64,000 bases of DNA from Prorocentrum cordatum (Eukaryota > Sar > Dinophyceae > Prorocentrales > Prorocentraceae), in the NCBI GenBank assembly GCA_963575745.1, contig CAUYUJ010020159.1, positions 520,871 to 584,870 on the forward strand, given 5' to 3'. Made by a program: the position numbers and the translations under genes. Shown one piece after another: positions 9,776-20,001 of the stretch (position 1 is the first letter of the stretch; each line of letters opens with the position of its first letter). Under the pieces are notes generated by a model. That model was not told the DNA's origin. It did no database searches and saw only the letters and a list, made by a program, of their open reading frames with translations.

Positions 9776-11102
9776 GGATGAGGATGAGGTGGAAAGCGGA
9801 GGGTGGAGGGTGAGACGGAGGATGAGGGGGGGGGGGGGGAGAGGAGGAGAGGGGATGGGGAGAGGAGGTTGAGGGAAGGGAATAGGGCGTAGCGAGCGGG
9901 GATGAGTAGGGGCAGAGGGGCGAGATAGGAGGCGGGATGGGCCAGAGATGCGTGGATGGGGTGGGGTGGGGTGGGGTGGGGGGTGATGGGGAGGGGGATG
10001 GGAGGAGGGATTGACGGAAGGGGGGAGGGTGGATGGGGAGCAGACGGCGGGGGCCGCAGGGGGCAGGGGGCTTGCCCCCGCTCGGGCCTTCCGCCGAAGA
10101 AACAGCGGCGCACAGGGCGTCAACCACATCCTCGGCTGAGCAGGCAGCGGCTCGGCGGAGGGCGACGGGATTTGGCCCAGCCCGCTCCCTATGATCTGAC
10201 CTCCTCCCCCTCCTCTTGCTGCTGCGGCTCCTCCTCCTCCTCCTCTTCCTCCTCCTTCTCCTTCTCCTCCTCCTCCTCCCCTCTCCCCCCCTCTCTCTCG
10301 GGGGCAGGGCGGTTGATGTGACACGCAGAACAACAAGATATGCGCGAGCGGAAGCGAGGGCGGGCCAACTCCATATCATGTCCCCATGTCGCCATTTTTT
10401 GCTTCTAGACCCGACGCCTGGGCGTCGGCGGGCGACGCTGCTGTCCGTTCGGGAGGACTGCTGCGAGAGCTCGAGAAACAATCGATGGTTTCTTTTCTTG
10501 CTCGACGTCTCTCGCCCAGCCATTCGGGATCGTTGGTTCTTCAGGCTTGCGCCACACCGCCGACCCCTTGAACTGTGTAGAACACCAGGTTTCCGAAAGA
10601 TCTTGGGGGCCTCTTGGGCCGTCTTGGACGCATCGGATGGAGGGATGGAGGGGTGGAGGGATGGAGGGGGATCGTTGATTCTTCAGGCTCACGCCACACC
10701 GCCGACCCCTTGAACCGTGTAGAACACCAGGTTTCCGAAAGATCTCGGGGGCCTCTTGGGCCGTCTTGGACGCATCGGATGGAGGGGTGGAGGGATGGAG
10801 GGATGGAGGGATGGAGTTGATTTAGTGGTGCCGTCCTTGAAACCCAGTCGGGAAGTATGTCTAACGTGACAATATCTTGCACAATCGGAGACAGTAAACA
10901 CCTTAACAACATAATTTTGGGGTACGGTGTTCTGGTAACATGATAGTTTTTGGGTGCGAGTGTTTGCCCCTCTTGTTTGCGCGACCGCTGCCGGTTTCAA
11001 GCCAAAATGGCCATGTGAAGTGATTTTGGGGCGGTCCCTTCACGGGGCATCGCCCTGTGAAGTGAAAAACGGGGTCCCTTCACAGAGCCCTGCGTGGGTC
11101 AG
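9776..11102. other. Intron or intergenic sequence
   Basis: G/A-rich to 10,060, (TCC)n at 10,205-10,290, then mixed sequence with no convincing gene. GTGAAGTG/CCCTTCAC half-sites lie at 11,030-11,095, and CCAAAATGGC at about 11,001. Ends in GGGTCAG before the next exon. Confidence 0.4.
10531..10812. repeat. 142-bp tandem duplication plus GGAT repeats
   Basis: 10,531-10,672 and 10,673-10,812 share CACACCGCCGACCCCTTGAA, the AACACCAGGTTTCCGAAAGA block and GGGCCGTCTTGGACGCATCG. Each copy ends in a degenerate GGATGGAGG run. Confidence 0.9.
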
Positions 11103-11692
11103 AGGTGTTCCCACCTGCGCTTCTCACAAGAATGGGTCGAAGAGGAATGGAAAGGCCTCCTGAAGCGCTACCGCACCTACGTCGAGGAGTACAGCGAGGA
11201 CTTCATCAAGCAGGGCCGCCTCGTGAGCTTCTTGTGCATGACATACGAGGAAGGAGGCCCGTCGGGCCACGAAGATGAGTTCACTATCAACACGTGCCAC
11301 GAGATTTGCGATCATTGTATCGACTTAGGCTACCCGTTTTGCCAGTTAGATCCCAGCGGGGGGAAGACGGTCAAGTTCATGTGGTTTCAGTTGCAGTACA
11401 GGGGGCAGTTCACGCGCCGCTGGACCACGACAACGCAGCAGGACAAGCAGGCAGACAACCAGGCCATCGACGCCAGCTCGAAGATCGGCAAGAAGAAGAA
11501 GAAGAAGGGGGACAAGATCAAGCGCCGCTCGAAGCTTGGCACGACCTCGAGGAAGGGCATCACGGGCAAGGGGAACCGCTTCAAGGATGAGGATGGAGGC
11601 CGCGACAAGAAGAGTGACGGTCAGAGGAGCAGGCGCGAGGACAAAGGAGAGGAGGCGGGCCGAGGAGACAAAAAAAGGCAAAAAGATGGGAG
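11103..11692 (+). CDS. Exon of uncharacterised, Lys-rich protein
   Basis: Begins after GGGTCAG. The first half is globular: EWVEEEWKGLLKRYRTYVEE, EDFIKQGRLVSFLCMTYEEG, INTCHEICDHCIDLGYPFCQ (a Cys/His-rich stretch that might bind metal) and VKFMWFQLQYRGQFTRRW. The second half is very basic (KIGKKKKKKGDKIKRRSK and more). The frame would stop at TAA 11,694-11,696, but that TAA lies inside GGGAG|GTAAGG, a textbook donor, so the exon ends at 11,692. Either a second gene or the continuation of the gene ending near 9,775. Likely a nuclear or RNA-associated protein by composition only. Confidence 0.7.
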
Positions 11693-11750
11693 GTAAGGGG
11701 GGGGGACGGCAAGTCATCGAGGCGTGCTGTTGAGAGCGGGCCAGTCCAGA

Positions 11751-11990
11751 CAGCGATGGGAGCTTCCAAGAAGATCGTGACATCAGCGCAGCAGGCCGTG
11801 AGCAGCGCCAAATCCATCCTGTTCAACATCACCAGCGACGCCGCCTGGAAGTGGGCGGCCACGAAGGAGGTCGAGGGGCGCTTGAAGAGCCAGATCGAGG
11901 TCCTGGAAAGCAAGCTCCAGTCGAACACGCTCGCGGGCTTCCTGCTGAGCGGCTTCTTGCCCACGGAGGCCATCGCCCTTGTGGCAAATC
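11751..11990 (+). CDS. Exon, helical segment
   Basis: Reads MGASKKIVTSAQQAVSSAKS, then KWAATKEVEGRLKSQIEVLE and SNTLAGFLLSGFLPTEAIAL, a helix-rich peptide with a possible coiled coil, then enters a TCC-rich intron. The acceptor is CAGACAG at about 11,752. Unknown function. Confidence 0.65.
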
Positions 11991-12370
11991 CAATCCTCCT
12001 TCGTGATCCTCCTCCTCCTCTTCTTACTCCGTCCCCTCCTGCTTGATCTTCGGTGTCCTCCGCGTCGTCCATCTCATTGTTCACCCGCTCGCCTCCACCT
12101 GTCTTATCTTCACCCTCCTTCGCCGTCTCCTCATTCATCGTTCTCCTTCTCCCTCTTCGCCTCCCCCCTTTGTCCCTCTCCCCTTGCTCCTCCTCCTCCT
12201 CCGCACCCATGTGGTCCTCCTCCTTATCCTCGTCCTCCTCCTCCTCTGCCACCTCCTTCCTCGTACTCCTACCCCTCATCCTCCGTGTCCGTTTTCTTAT
12301 CTCTCTTGTTACTTTGCCACGGCCCAACTCGCCCTTTCCTTTCGACTCGACCACGGCTAGCGCCCCGCAG
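11991..12370 (+). other. Pyrimidine-rich intron, (TCC)n
   Basis: C/T-rich throughout with several TCC runs. A GCCCCGCAG acceptor lies at about 12,370. Confidence 0.6.
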
Positions 12371-12515
12371 ACGTTGGCGAAGACGACGGCCCTCCTGCAC
12401 CCCATTCCCTCCCCGCCGCGATCCCAGGTGAAGTCGAAGCTCTCGGACGGCAAGATCAGCACCATGGCGGACGGCCTGAGCGAGGTCGAGGACTTGCCAG
12501 GGGCGGATGGGCAAG
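12371..12515 (+). CDS. Short exon
   Basis: Frame reads TLAKTTALLHPIPSPPRSQ, then VKSKLSDGKISTMADGLSEV and EDLPGADGQ. It may be one exon from 12,371 or start at 12,428 after CGATCCCAG. It is followed by a GA-rich intron and by the last exon in the same frame class. Confidence 0.55.
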
Positions 12516-12547
12516 CGGGAACGGGGAGGGAGAAGGTGAACGGGACT

Positions 12548-12558
12548 GGGGAAGAGAG

Positions 12559-12648
<90 letters not shown>

Positions 12649-12702
12649 GAAAAAAACAAAAGAGAGAGAGAGCGAGAGAGAGAGAGAGAGAGAGAAAGAA
12701 CA
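12548..12702. repeat. (GA)n microsatellite
   Basis: Two GA blocks interrupted at about 12,645-12,665. They lie in the intron before the last exon. Confidence 0.97.
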
Positions 12703-12892
12703 CAACAAGATAAGGCTGAGGGGAAGGACTCGGATGGTACATGTGCACGGGGAGGCAGATGCACGAAGGTTGGTTGCGGGCTGCGCGGAGGAGTGGGTCT
12801 GAGGGCCCTGGGAGGAGGCAAGTCGGACGATGCCCCCAGCGGGCGCGATGCGGTCGACCTCCCCCGCCCCGCCGCCACCTCCGCAACCGCAG

Positions 12893-13078
12893 GACCTGGT
12901 GAGCGAGCTGCACGCCAAGGTGCAAGGGACCCTCTCGGCCCACGACTCGGTCAACCAGGCCGACGCCGTGACGCCCCTGAAGGGCGGGAAGACGTCCAAG
13001 GCTAACGCGGCTGCGCCAGGGGGCTCAGGCAGCAGGGGCGAGGAGGGCCAGCCTCGCAAGAAGAGGCGCAGCACGTGA
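12893..13078 (+). CDS. 3'-terminal exon with basic tail
   Basis: Acceptor CCGCAACCGCAG ends at 12,892. Reads DLVSELHAKVQGTLSAHDSV, then a Gly/Ala linker, and ends in RGEEGQPRKKRRST with TGA at 13,076-13,078. The KKRR cluster is a candidate monopartite nuclear localisation signal. As the only exon in this block that ends with a stop outside a repeat or splice site, it is the best 3' end of the second gene. Confidence 0.65.
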   Translation, partial: DLVSELHAKVQGTLSAHDSVNQADAVTPLKGGKTSKANAAAPGGSGSRGEEGQPRKKRRST

Positions 13079-13105
13079 GCAGGCTTCTCGAGAGATCGGG
13101 CACAC

Positions 13106-13219
13106 GCATTCCGCATACGCCAAGACCTCGCCATCAGCCACATATAGCTTGTTGCACCCACGATTGTGAGCTTTTAAAATGAAACGCTGTGTGGTGCACA
13201 ACACGCGTATGCGGAACGC
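13106..13219. repeat. Inverted repeat (hairpin), 15-bp arms
   Basis: GCATTCCGCATACGC at 13,106-13,120 and GCGTATGCGGAACGC at 13,205-13,219 are reverse complements with one mismatch. They lie just past the stop of the upstream gene. Confidence 0.75.
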
Positions 13220-13397
13220 TAGCTGCCAATCTAATTTCTAGCCACGCGTCTCCAGACCCGTTGGGCAGGGTGGATGCGCGTAGGATACGGCGATGATCTG
13301 CGATCGTGGATCGACCCATTGTGGTTGTCGAGCAAACTGTTTGTTACGTTTCAAAAAAACATAAAACATATTCAAGATTATCAAAAAATTTTACGGT

Positions 13398-13552
13398 TTG
13401 AGATCGCTGAGTTTTCGCTGAGCCATCGCTGAGCCGATAGCTGAGCGATCGCTGAGTCGTACATAAACCATGATAAATATCAGGGTCAACGATCGCTGCG
13501 TCATCGCTGAGTGTGGGGGGGTATCGCTGAGCCATCGCTGAGCTAGATGAGC
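13398..13552. repeat. Short tandem repeat, ATCGCTGAG core
   Basis: The 9-10-base core GATCGCTGAG or CATCGCTGAG occurs about nine times, irregularly spaced, with GAGCGATCGCTGAG as a partial palindrome. Confidence 0.85.
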
Positions 13553-14663
13553 AGACATCAAACCCATGTGTATGTTTGAAAAAAACAAACTTCATGTACA
13601 CTCACACTTGCCCCCTCAGGTGCTTTCAAACATGCAGACATGATGTTAACGAATGTTGATCAGAGCCATGTCCCGAAGGCGTCTTTGACTAACCAAAATG
13701 ATGTCGCAAAAGAAGCTGTGGTCGCATCAAGGACGTTTGTTAACCCTCACGAAAAAAAAACACCCCACATTCACGTGTGCGGGACTAACGACAACGGGCC
13801 TACATGGGCGCAGCCGTTGCCAGAAACCCAAGGAGAGTGGAAGGAGGCAGGTGGAACGGATGGAGGGAGGACACGCGAGAGGGGCTAAACAGAAACGGGG
13901 CTCCTGTACCAGCTTGACCGTGTCGGTATCTGGAGCTCCTGGGGCGCGGCACGCGGGGTAGCCATTCCGACGCATGATCGGTGTCCTCTATCTTGCAGCT
14001 CTGCTCTCACCGCCCTTCCTCGTTAGCTAGTTCCTCAGTTCCCTCCTCCCCTCTCGTCCCCAACGCCAGTGCGAGATGCTTTTCAGGAGGGCGCAGGGGA
14101 GCGGCTCGCCGCGGCAAGGCCCAAGATGGCCCACGCCGTTGTTGAAGATGGCTCCGAGATCGGCCAACGTGCCCCCGCCCCTTCCCCCCGCGCGCAAAGA
14201 TGCCCACCTCCCTGCCCCGCATACGCCCAATGCAATTATCCGACCATGTCCCCTCCCCCCCTTCCCCCGCACGACGACAGCGATCAACCATAACTGCATG
14301 CGAGATTACCCAGCCTTCTGACATGTTGGAGGGGGGGGGGGGGGCTTGGGCGTTGGCCGCGGCGGAGGGGGGTTACATGGCGACGGTGTAAAGGGGGAGA
14401 GTCATGATGTGCGATCGGGGGCACAGCAGTGCAGTCTCGATTATCTGGCGGGTGTTTTTGGTGGCACCGATGGAAGCACCAGAAGATAGTTGGATTCCCT
14501 GTGGGGTGCGCCTCGGGGCCTCAGGGGGCCTCGCGCGCCCCTGTCGGGCGCCCCTGGGGCAACAACAGCAGCACAGACGTCTCTAGCAACGTTTTGCTCA
14601 AGCGCCCATGCGCGTGAGTGCGCATGTCAGACAAGCGCAGACGCATCCACGGCCCCCCCCCCA
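13553..14663. other. No recognisable gene
   Basis: Mixed sequence, AT-richer than average at 13,560-13,760, then G/C-rich with a G-run at 14,329-14,343. Frames on both strands look like chance. It ends with a C-run and CAG acceptor-like sequence before 14,664. Confidence 0.4.
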
Positions 14664-15554
14664 GTCACTTGATGACCAGCGGGCAGCTGGTGAAAGTTTG
14701 CTGCGCGAGCTGCTGTCGCTCTATTGCACGGGTGAATTATCTGCTGCCAAGCTGTGTGTTTTGGTGCACCTGGCTTCGAAGTCGGGATCATGCATCGACA
14801 ACTCTTGGGGTCTACCACCTGGCAGGGCTTCAGGGCATTATCAAAAGAAAGTTGATGACCAATTGGCTAGGCAAGGGATTGCTCACCAATTGAAGTCGGC
14901 CGTGGTATCATGTCCTGGGCAGAGTATTGTAAAGAAACCCAGGATTGATGTATTATTGAACTGCCGCCCGTACCATGAGCTGTTGCATAGAGAACTCACC
15001 CGCACGCCACGCAGCTTTAACGAAATACGGGCAGAGTTTGCTTCGAAGTCGTGGCCACCCTCGTACCACCAGCACCCCATCGTTCAGGGAGCGCCAGAAG
15101 GCGCATTCGTCGTCCCCCTGGGGTTGTATACCGACACCGCCAAATACGGTGGCACGGCTAGCGCTGGACGCGTCAGGGGAGTCTTGGTTATTTCAGTCGT
15201 AAACCTTGTGACTGGTCAGAGGCACCCTGGCGTGGTTCTGAGATCACAGATGTCTTGTAAATGCGGGTGCGGTGGTCATTGCACTTACAGTCGGCTTTTT
15301 ACGTTTGTTCGATGGTGCTTGGCCGCCATCGCAGAGGGCAAGTACCCAGATGTCGATTGGGACGACAATCCTTTCGACGACAGCGACCCTCGGAAAGCAC
15401 TCGGCGGATGTGACCTCGGCTTTGCTGGGGCAGTCATACAGGTTCAGCTTGATTGGGAGGCAGCTTGCAAGATGTTAGGGGTGCCCACGTGGTCTTCGAA
15501 GCGAAGCCCATGCCCACTGTGCAACGCGAACCTGAGGGGCATGTACAATTTCAG
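14664..15554 (+). pseudogene. Transposase-like gene, 5' part (dinoflagellate-expanded family)
   Basis: Starts after CCCCCCCCCAG. Reads SLLRELLSLYCTGELSAAKL, then EGAFVVPLGLYTDTAKYGGT, GVLVISVVNLVTGQRHPGVV, the Cys cluster MSCKCGCGGHCTYSRLF, and PTWSSKRSPCPLCNANLRGM. This order (LYxD, CKCGCxGxCT, PTW...CPxCxA) is that of a very large family I know from dinoflagellate genomes, and I infer a DDE-type transposase ancestry. D in LYTD could be the first catalytic acid. The frame ends in unrelated sequence after 15,554, and the rest of the protein resumes at 16,573. Called a pseudogene because of the frameshift in the second half. Confidence 0.65.
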
Positions 15555-16572
15555 GATCCGTTTTTTTATGTTTTGTTTGCCGCAGGGTCGAATCTGCGCC
15601 GAGGCCGTCCGAGGGCTGCCGTCGTCGATCGGGGAGGGGCTAGCATCTGTGCACTCTTGCCGCCGCTGCTGTTTCAATGCGCGAGGCTTGCCGACGCCCG
15701 CGGATGCTTCGGGGGCGGCGGTGTTTGAACGGCAGCGTCGTCGAGCCAGGTGGGGGTTTGTTGCGCTCCCCCCCCCTCCCACCCGCCATCCCCCGCTAGA
15801 ACCCGCGACCCCTTTTCCCTAAGCACCTCCACTGCTCCCATGTTCCAGTCCCCCCCCCTCCCCCATGCAGGCGCTCCCCTTCTTGATTCCCTCTCCGCCG
15901 TTTCACGCGACGACTTCTGCGGAACCCAGGGCGCCAGGGGTTTGCTTCGGGTGTGGCCCAGATTTTTGGATGCAAGGAACACAATGGTTTGCGACAAACC
16001 GCGCTCGGAAGTTTTCGGAGGCCACCTCAGGCCGGCCTTGGATGGCAACCAGGCCCCGCGGGAGATTCCCCTGGCCACTAAGTACTCGTCGAGGGGCATC
16101 GCCAACAACGTAGAGAGAGGCATGGACATATATAGAGAACACAGATCGGGAGCGTGGAAGGGAACGGCAAGCGAAAGAAGGAGAGAGGGAGAGTGGGAAA
16201 GAAGGAGGGACGAGGGGAGGAGCCACATAATGATGAATGCGTCGCAAGACAGAGCGGTAAAGGCCGAGAGACAGCGAGACAGAGAGATAGGGAGAGAATG
16301 AGGGGGACAATGATAGGGATGCAGTGAATGCCGTTATAGCAATCTCGAAGCGCGGGGGTTTGACAAGGTCGACTTGGGAGATCGGCCTGGGCTCTTCTAG
16401 CGAGATTCTGGCCAACGTATGCCCCGCCCCTTCCACCGCCCCTCGCCCTTTCAGAAAGACGGAACCCCGCGGCTTCTAGAAGCCTCCAAGGGTAGATTTC
16501 GGATTTAAGCTCGGCGCCGAGGGGGGTGGAGCGATGGCGGCAAGTGTCGGATGCGGATGTGTGAGACAAACA
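15555..16572 (+). other. Intron or insertion inside the transposase-like gene
   Basis: The family's sequence stops at 15,554 and resumes at 16,573. In between are C-runs, a (GAGA) stretch at 16,240-16,300, and one stretch (about 15,900-16,130) with a protein-like frame containing REIPLATKYSSRGIANNVER, perhaps a fragment of another gene. The right edge ACAAACAG fits an acceptor. Confidence 0.5.
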
Positions 16573-17579
16573 GATCTGTAGCTCCATCGGGTCACTCTCC
16601 GACCCGCCGTGGCACAATCACGATTTTGATGCCCATGCTGACGCGTGCAGAGCATGCGAGAAGTGGGTTTACATCGAATCCGATGCTGACCTCGCCCGCC
16701 TCATCCAGCATGGCCGCCCAACGTTCGACGCCAGGAAAGAAGGGGAGAGGGTTGACCTTGACAGGGCGCGTCGACGCTCTGAATGCTAGCAGATGCGTTT
16801 TGGAGAAAGGCGATCTGTTATTCCCCCAACCTGGCTTGGCTGACGTGGCCAACTACGGGGCCATTTCAACTCCAGCTTGGATCCGATTTTGGAGACCATC
16901 CCTGGAGACGTTATGCAAGAATCGCAACGAAGTGTTGATGTCCCCTCTTCTCGGCGCGACCGTCTCGTGGAGCTATGCTGTCGATTATCTTCACACGGTT
17001 TGTCTGGGGACCATGGCAAGCATCATATTAGAAGTTGTTTGGAGACTGGCCGCTACCACGCAATTCGGGTCATCCTTGTGGGAGCAGAATGAGAGGGAAC
17101 GCTTTGCTGGAAATCGGATGAACGATGAGATCGGCCAGCGGTTCGGGGGCCAACGCAGGGAGGGGAAACCAGCGCCCTTCATGGACAAATTCACAATGGG
17201 GATGTTTGGGACAAGGAAGAAACCAGCCCTAAAGGTTAAAGCCGACCAGGCGAAATGGCTGTTTAGGTGGTGCGTTCTGGATGCACTCCCGAAGTACGCA
17301 CACGTCGTTCGGGAAGGAGGTGCATTATTAGCATGTGGCACTGCCTTGCACGAGTGGGACGAAATGCTGGCGTCCATCGCTGGGGATCCGACGGCTGAGG
17401 AACGCAGGCAATTGACAGGCAAGATCCTCCAACATCTTGTTCTCCTCGGTCCTGCCCGAGCCCCGCTCAAGCCCAAGCACCATCTGCTGTGGCATCTCAA
17501 CGAGAGGAACCAACGCCCAAACCGAAATATGCATCGGACGTTCGCTCGGTCAGAACATGATCGGGGGAGGGGCCGCTAG
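16573..17579 (+). pseudogene. Transposase-like gene, 3' part, frameshifted
   Basis: The first 150 bases read DAHADACRACEKWVYIESDA in one frame. From about 16,730 the family pattern continues in another frame (KKGRGLTLTGRV..., FWRPSLETLCKNRNEVL, WSYAVDYLHTVCLGTMASII, PALKVKADQAKWLFRWCVLD, LKPKHHLLWHLNER). The switch between 16,700 and 16,740 is too short for an intron and marks a frameshift. VDYLHTVCLG and the KHHLL...E motif are plausible second and third catalytic sites of a DDE enzyme (inference). Terminates at TAG 17,577-17,579, shorter than family members as I remember them. Confidence 0.65.
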
Positions 17580-17668
17580 GGAGGGCAAGGCGCGGGCGCC
17601 GACCCCCGCTGTGCAGCAATAGCAGGCCCCTTTCCCGATCATGCTCTTCCCAAGCGACCGCTCGACGC
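17528..17668. repeat. Imperfect terminal inverted repeat, introner-like
   Basis: Left arm TGCATCGGACGTTCGCTCGG..CATGATCGGG and right arm CCCGATCATGCTCTT..AGCGACCGCTCGACGCA pair over about 36 bases with 5-7 mismatches, leaving a loop of about 60 bases. The arms overlap the end of the transposase-like frame. Confidence 0.5.
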
Positions 17669-17994
17669 ATCGACGCACACTTTCAGCGCAATCCCTGCCA
17701 CTCCTCGACCCCTTCTCACCCCGAGGCTCTTCTCGCCAGCGGCGCAATGCGCGCGGCTGTTGTCATCGGGGCTGCGGGGGTCGGGGGGAGGTGGGGGGGT
17801 GGGAGATGTCCCACGCGACTGGAAGTGGGCGAGCTATCGGTGATGCCCAGGAGAGGGCAGGGGGGAGGAGGAAAGGGGAGGCAGATGGCGATGATGATGG
17901 CGTGAAGAGCAAGGGCAATGGCGAGGATAATGATGTAGATTATGGTGGTGGTGGTGGTGATGACGATGATGGTTGCGGTGGTTGCGGTGGTGGT
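17669..17994. other. G-rich sequence with (GGT)n/(GAT)n
   Basis: A (GGTGGT)/(GATGAT) run at 17,885-17,995. No gene seen. Confidence 0.6.
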
Positions 17995-19077
17995 TTACCC
18001 AGTTGTTAAGCACGTGCTGTAGCATTCAAGCTCATTGCATCCAACTGCGATGACAGACTGCGAGCCCGTCGAACGCACGGCGGCAAACGATGCCAACAAC
18101 TTGCGGGTGGGCCTGTTGCCAAAGCCCCCGCCCGAATTGTCGCCCGAACCCGTCACTCGGAACCGCTTGCTGCCGACGTCAAAAATGAGACCTCTTACGC
18201 GGCCGAAGACGGTCGGCCCTCCTGAGCTCCCGCCAAGAATGTGCAACCCTCTGGACTGGTTGCGTGAAGCGTTCAATCCGTGGCTGTTGATCGCCGCAGT
18301 CTGGCTTCGCTCGGCCTCCTGAAATGACTCGGCGGCGCGGCGATCGGTCGCCAGCCCGCCAAGTTGCCACTGCGTCAATTGACCCAGGTCGGGTTCACCA
18401 ACTGCGTTAACCTCGGCGGCGTCGGCCGCCTCTGCTATCCACCCATCCTCGGCCGAGAACTTGGCCTGCACGGCCAACTCGGCCTCGCCGCAATCGGCCC
18501 CGCCCGCTTCCTCCTCCCCCTTCATCCCCCTTACCAGCGGCATCCTCTGTGGGATAGCAACCTCGGCCTGCTCCGCCGAAGCGTCCTCGGCCTTGGCCTT
18601 CTGAGCCAGTGCCGAGATCCGCCTCCTCGGCGCCCGTTTCGCCCTCGGCTTCCGCCGACGCCCCCGCCGCCTCGGCCTCGGCGCAGCCCTCATCGGCGGT
18701 CGGGGCCGCCGATGTGGCCGACGTCGGCCAGCCTGCAGTGGGGGGCCGATGCCAATCACCTCGAGGTCGGCCCCTTGGTAGCGGCAGGGGCGGCTGGGCG
18801 CAACGGCCGCGATGCTCGCCCTCAGCTTGATCCCGACAGAGCGGGTGCTCATCACCTCCGCGCCGCAGCTTTGCGCTGGCATTGGCTCGCGGTCGAGCGC
18901 CAAGCCGAGCGCAACATCGAAGCTGCGACGCAAACCTACCGCGCTTGCAAGGCAACCATTGACATCGCCGAGGATCGGGAGGTGGCCACACATTACCGCT
19001 GCACGCTCGTGCGCCGACCGATGCGTTGCCACTGTCCGCGGCATCGATCGGCACAGGGCCGCGCTGCGCATAAACAA
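17995..19077 (-). CDS. Uncharacterised open frame, doubtful
   Basis: A 360-codon frame on the minus strand with an ATG at 19,077 and a stop at the left end. The middle is Arg/Pro-rich and looks like GC-driven chance. Residues about 170-290 are Ala/Glu-rich (KAKAEDASAEQAEVA). The end (GRVRGLIFDVGSKRFRVTGS; SVIAVGCNELECYSTC) is more protein-like. Overlapping long frames exist on the plus strand, so openness alone is weak evidence. No family recognised. Confidence 0.25.
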   Translation of the reverse strand: MFMRSAALCRSMPRTVATHRSAHERAAVMCGHLPILGDVNGCLASAVGLRRSFDVALGLALDREPMPAQSCGAEVMSTRSVGIKLRASIAAVAPSRPCRYQGADLEVIGIGPPLQAGRRRPHRRPRPPMRAAPRPRRRGRRRKPRAKRAPRRRISALAQKAKAEDASAEQAEVAIPQRMPLVRGMKGEEEAGGADCGEAELAVQAKFSAEDGWIAEAADAAEVNAVGEPDLGQLTQWQLGGLATDRRAAESFQEAERSQTAAINSHGLNASRNQSRGLHILGGSSGGPTVFGRVRGLIFDVGSKRFRVTGSGDNSGGGFGNRPTRKLLASFAAVRSTGSQSVIAVGCNELECYSTCLTTG

Positions 19078-19436
19078 TGCGCAACCTCAAGGCCACAAGG
19101 CCATGAAGTGGACGCCCCCGCTGAACGTGGAGCGACGCGCCCGCTGAACGCGGTGAGGTGGTGGAGGGGGCTGCGCGGCGCATTCTTACTTCCAAGGGCG
19201 GTGGAATAGGAAGATGATTTGGATACCAAAAAACGGCAACTGAGATGAGTGATGCATGCGGGTGTGCACAGTGTAGCTACAATTGCATGATGGTAAGCAG
19301 TTGTAAATCTGACGCGGGTGGGTCCGGGTCAGGGCGGGGCGGGGCAAGGCAGGAGGGGCACGGAGCAGCGGCCGCGGACGCAGGCGGGTGGAGGGCGGGC
19401 GGCGGCAGATCAGTAAGAATGCCTCCCACCACATCC
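19078..19436. other. Nothing recognised
   Basis: GC-rich to 19,200, then mixed. No supported feature. Confidence 0.4.
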
Positions 19437-19682
19437 TCCTCCCCCTCCTTGTCATCCTTTTCCTCCTCCTCCTCCTCCTCCTCCACCTCCTCCTCTTCTC
19501 CGCCTCCTCCTTCTCCTTCTCCCCCCCCCCTCCTCCCTCATCCCCCGCCGTCCCTCCACCCTTCCTCCTCTCCTCTTCCTCCTCCCTCCACATCCTCACT
19601 CCTGCCTCCCCTCTCTCCCCGCCTCCCTCCCCCCCCCCCTCTCCCCCCCTCCCTCTCATCCCTCACCTCTTGCCATCCTGCA
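19437..19682. repeat. (TCC)n-rich pyrimidine tract
   Basis: Long C/T tract with TCC, CTT and C-runs. No coding signal. Confidence 0.9.
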
Positions 19683-19730
19683 AGTAGCCGCTCGCCCGTT
19701 TCCCCCGCACGTCGGCGCGTGTATAACAGG

Positions 19731-19935
19731 GGGTCGATTGGGACTGCGTGCGGACCGTCGGTCCCTTGGGGGTCGGCTGTGACCGCGCGCGGGACCGCCT
19801 GCTCCTTCGGGGGTCGGCTGGGACTGCGCGCGGGACCGTCGGCTCCCGTTGGGGGTCGGCTGGGGCTGCCCGCGGGGCAGTCGGCCCCCTTGGGGGTCGG
19901 CTGGGGTTGCGCGCGGGGCCGTCGGCTCCCAGCTA
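19731..19935. repeat. 41-bp minisatellite, about 5 copies
   Basis: Unit contains GGGGGTCGGCTGGGACTGCG and GCGGGACCGTCGGCTCCC. Five diverged copies in a row. Confidence 0.9.
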
Positions 19936-19975
19936 GCATAACGTGGGCGTGTGTACACATTGTTCAACAGCAGTG

Positions 19976-20001
19976 TGTCAGTCAGTCAGTCAGTCAGTCA
20001 C
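19976..20001. repeat. (CAGT)n microsatellite
   Basis: Six to seven copies of the tetranucleotide GTCA/CAGT. Confidence 0.95.

Noticed and set aside
10995-11012. AAGCCAAAATGGCCATG resembling the antisense spliced leader
   Set aside because: Only the 12-base core fits, and the flanks do not align with the leader. Weaker than the 57,154 case.
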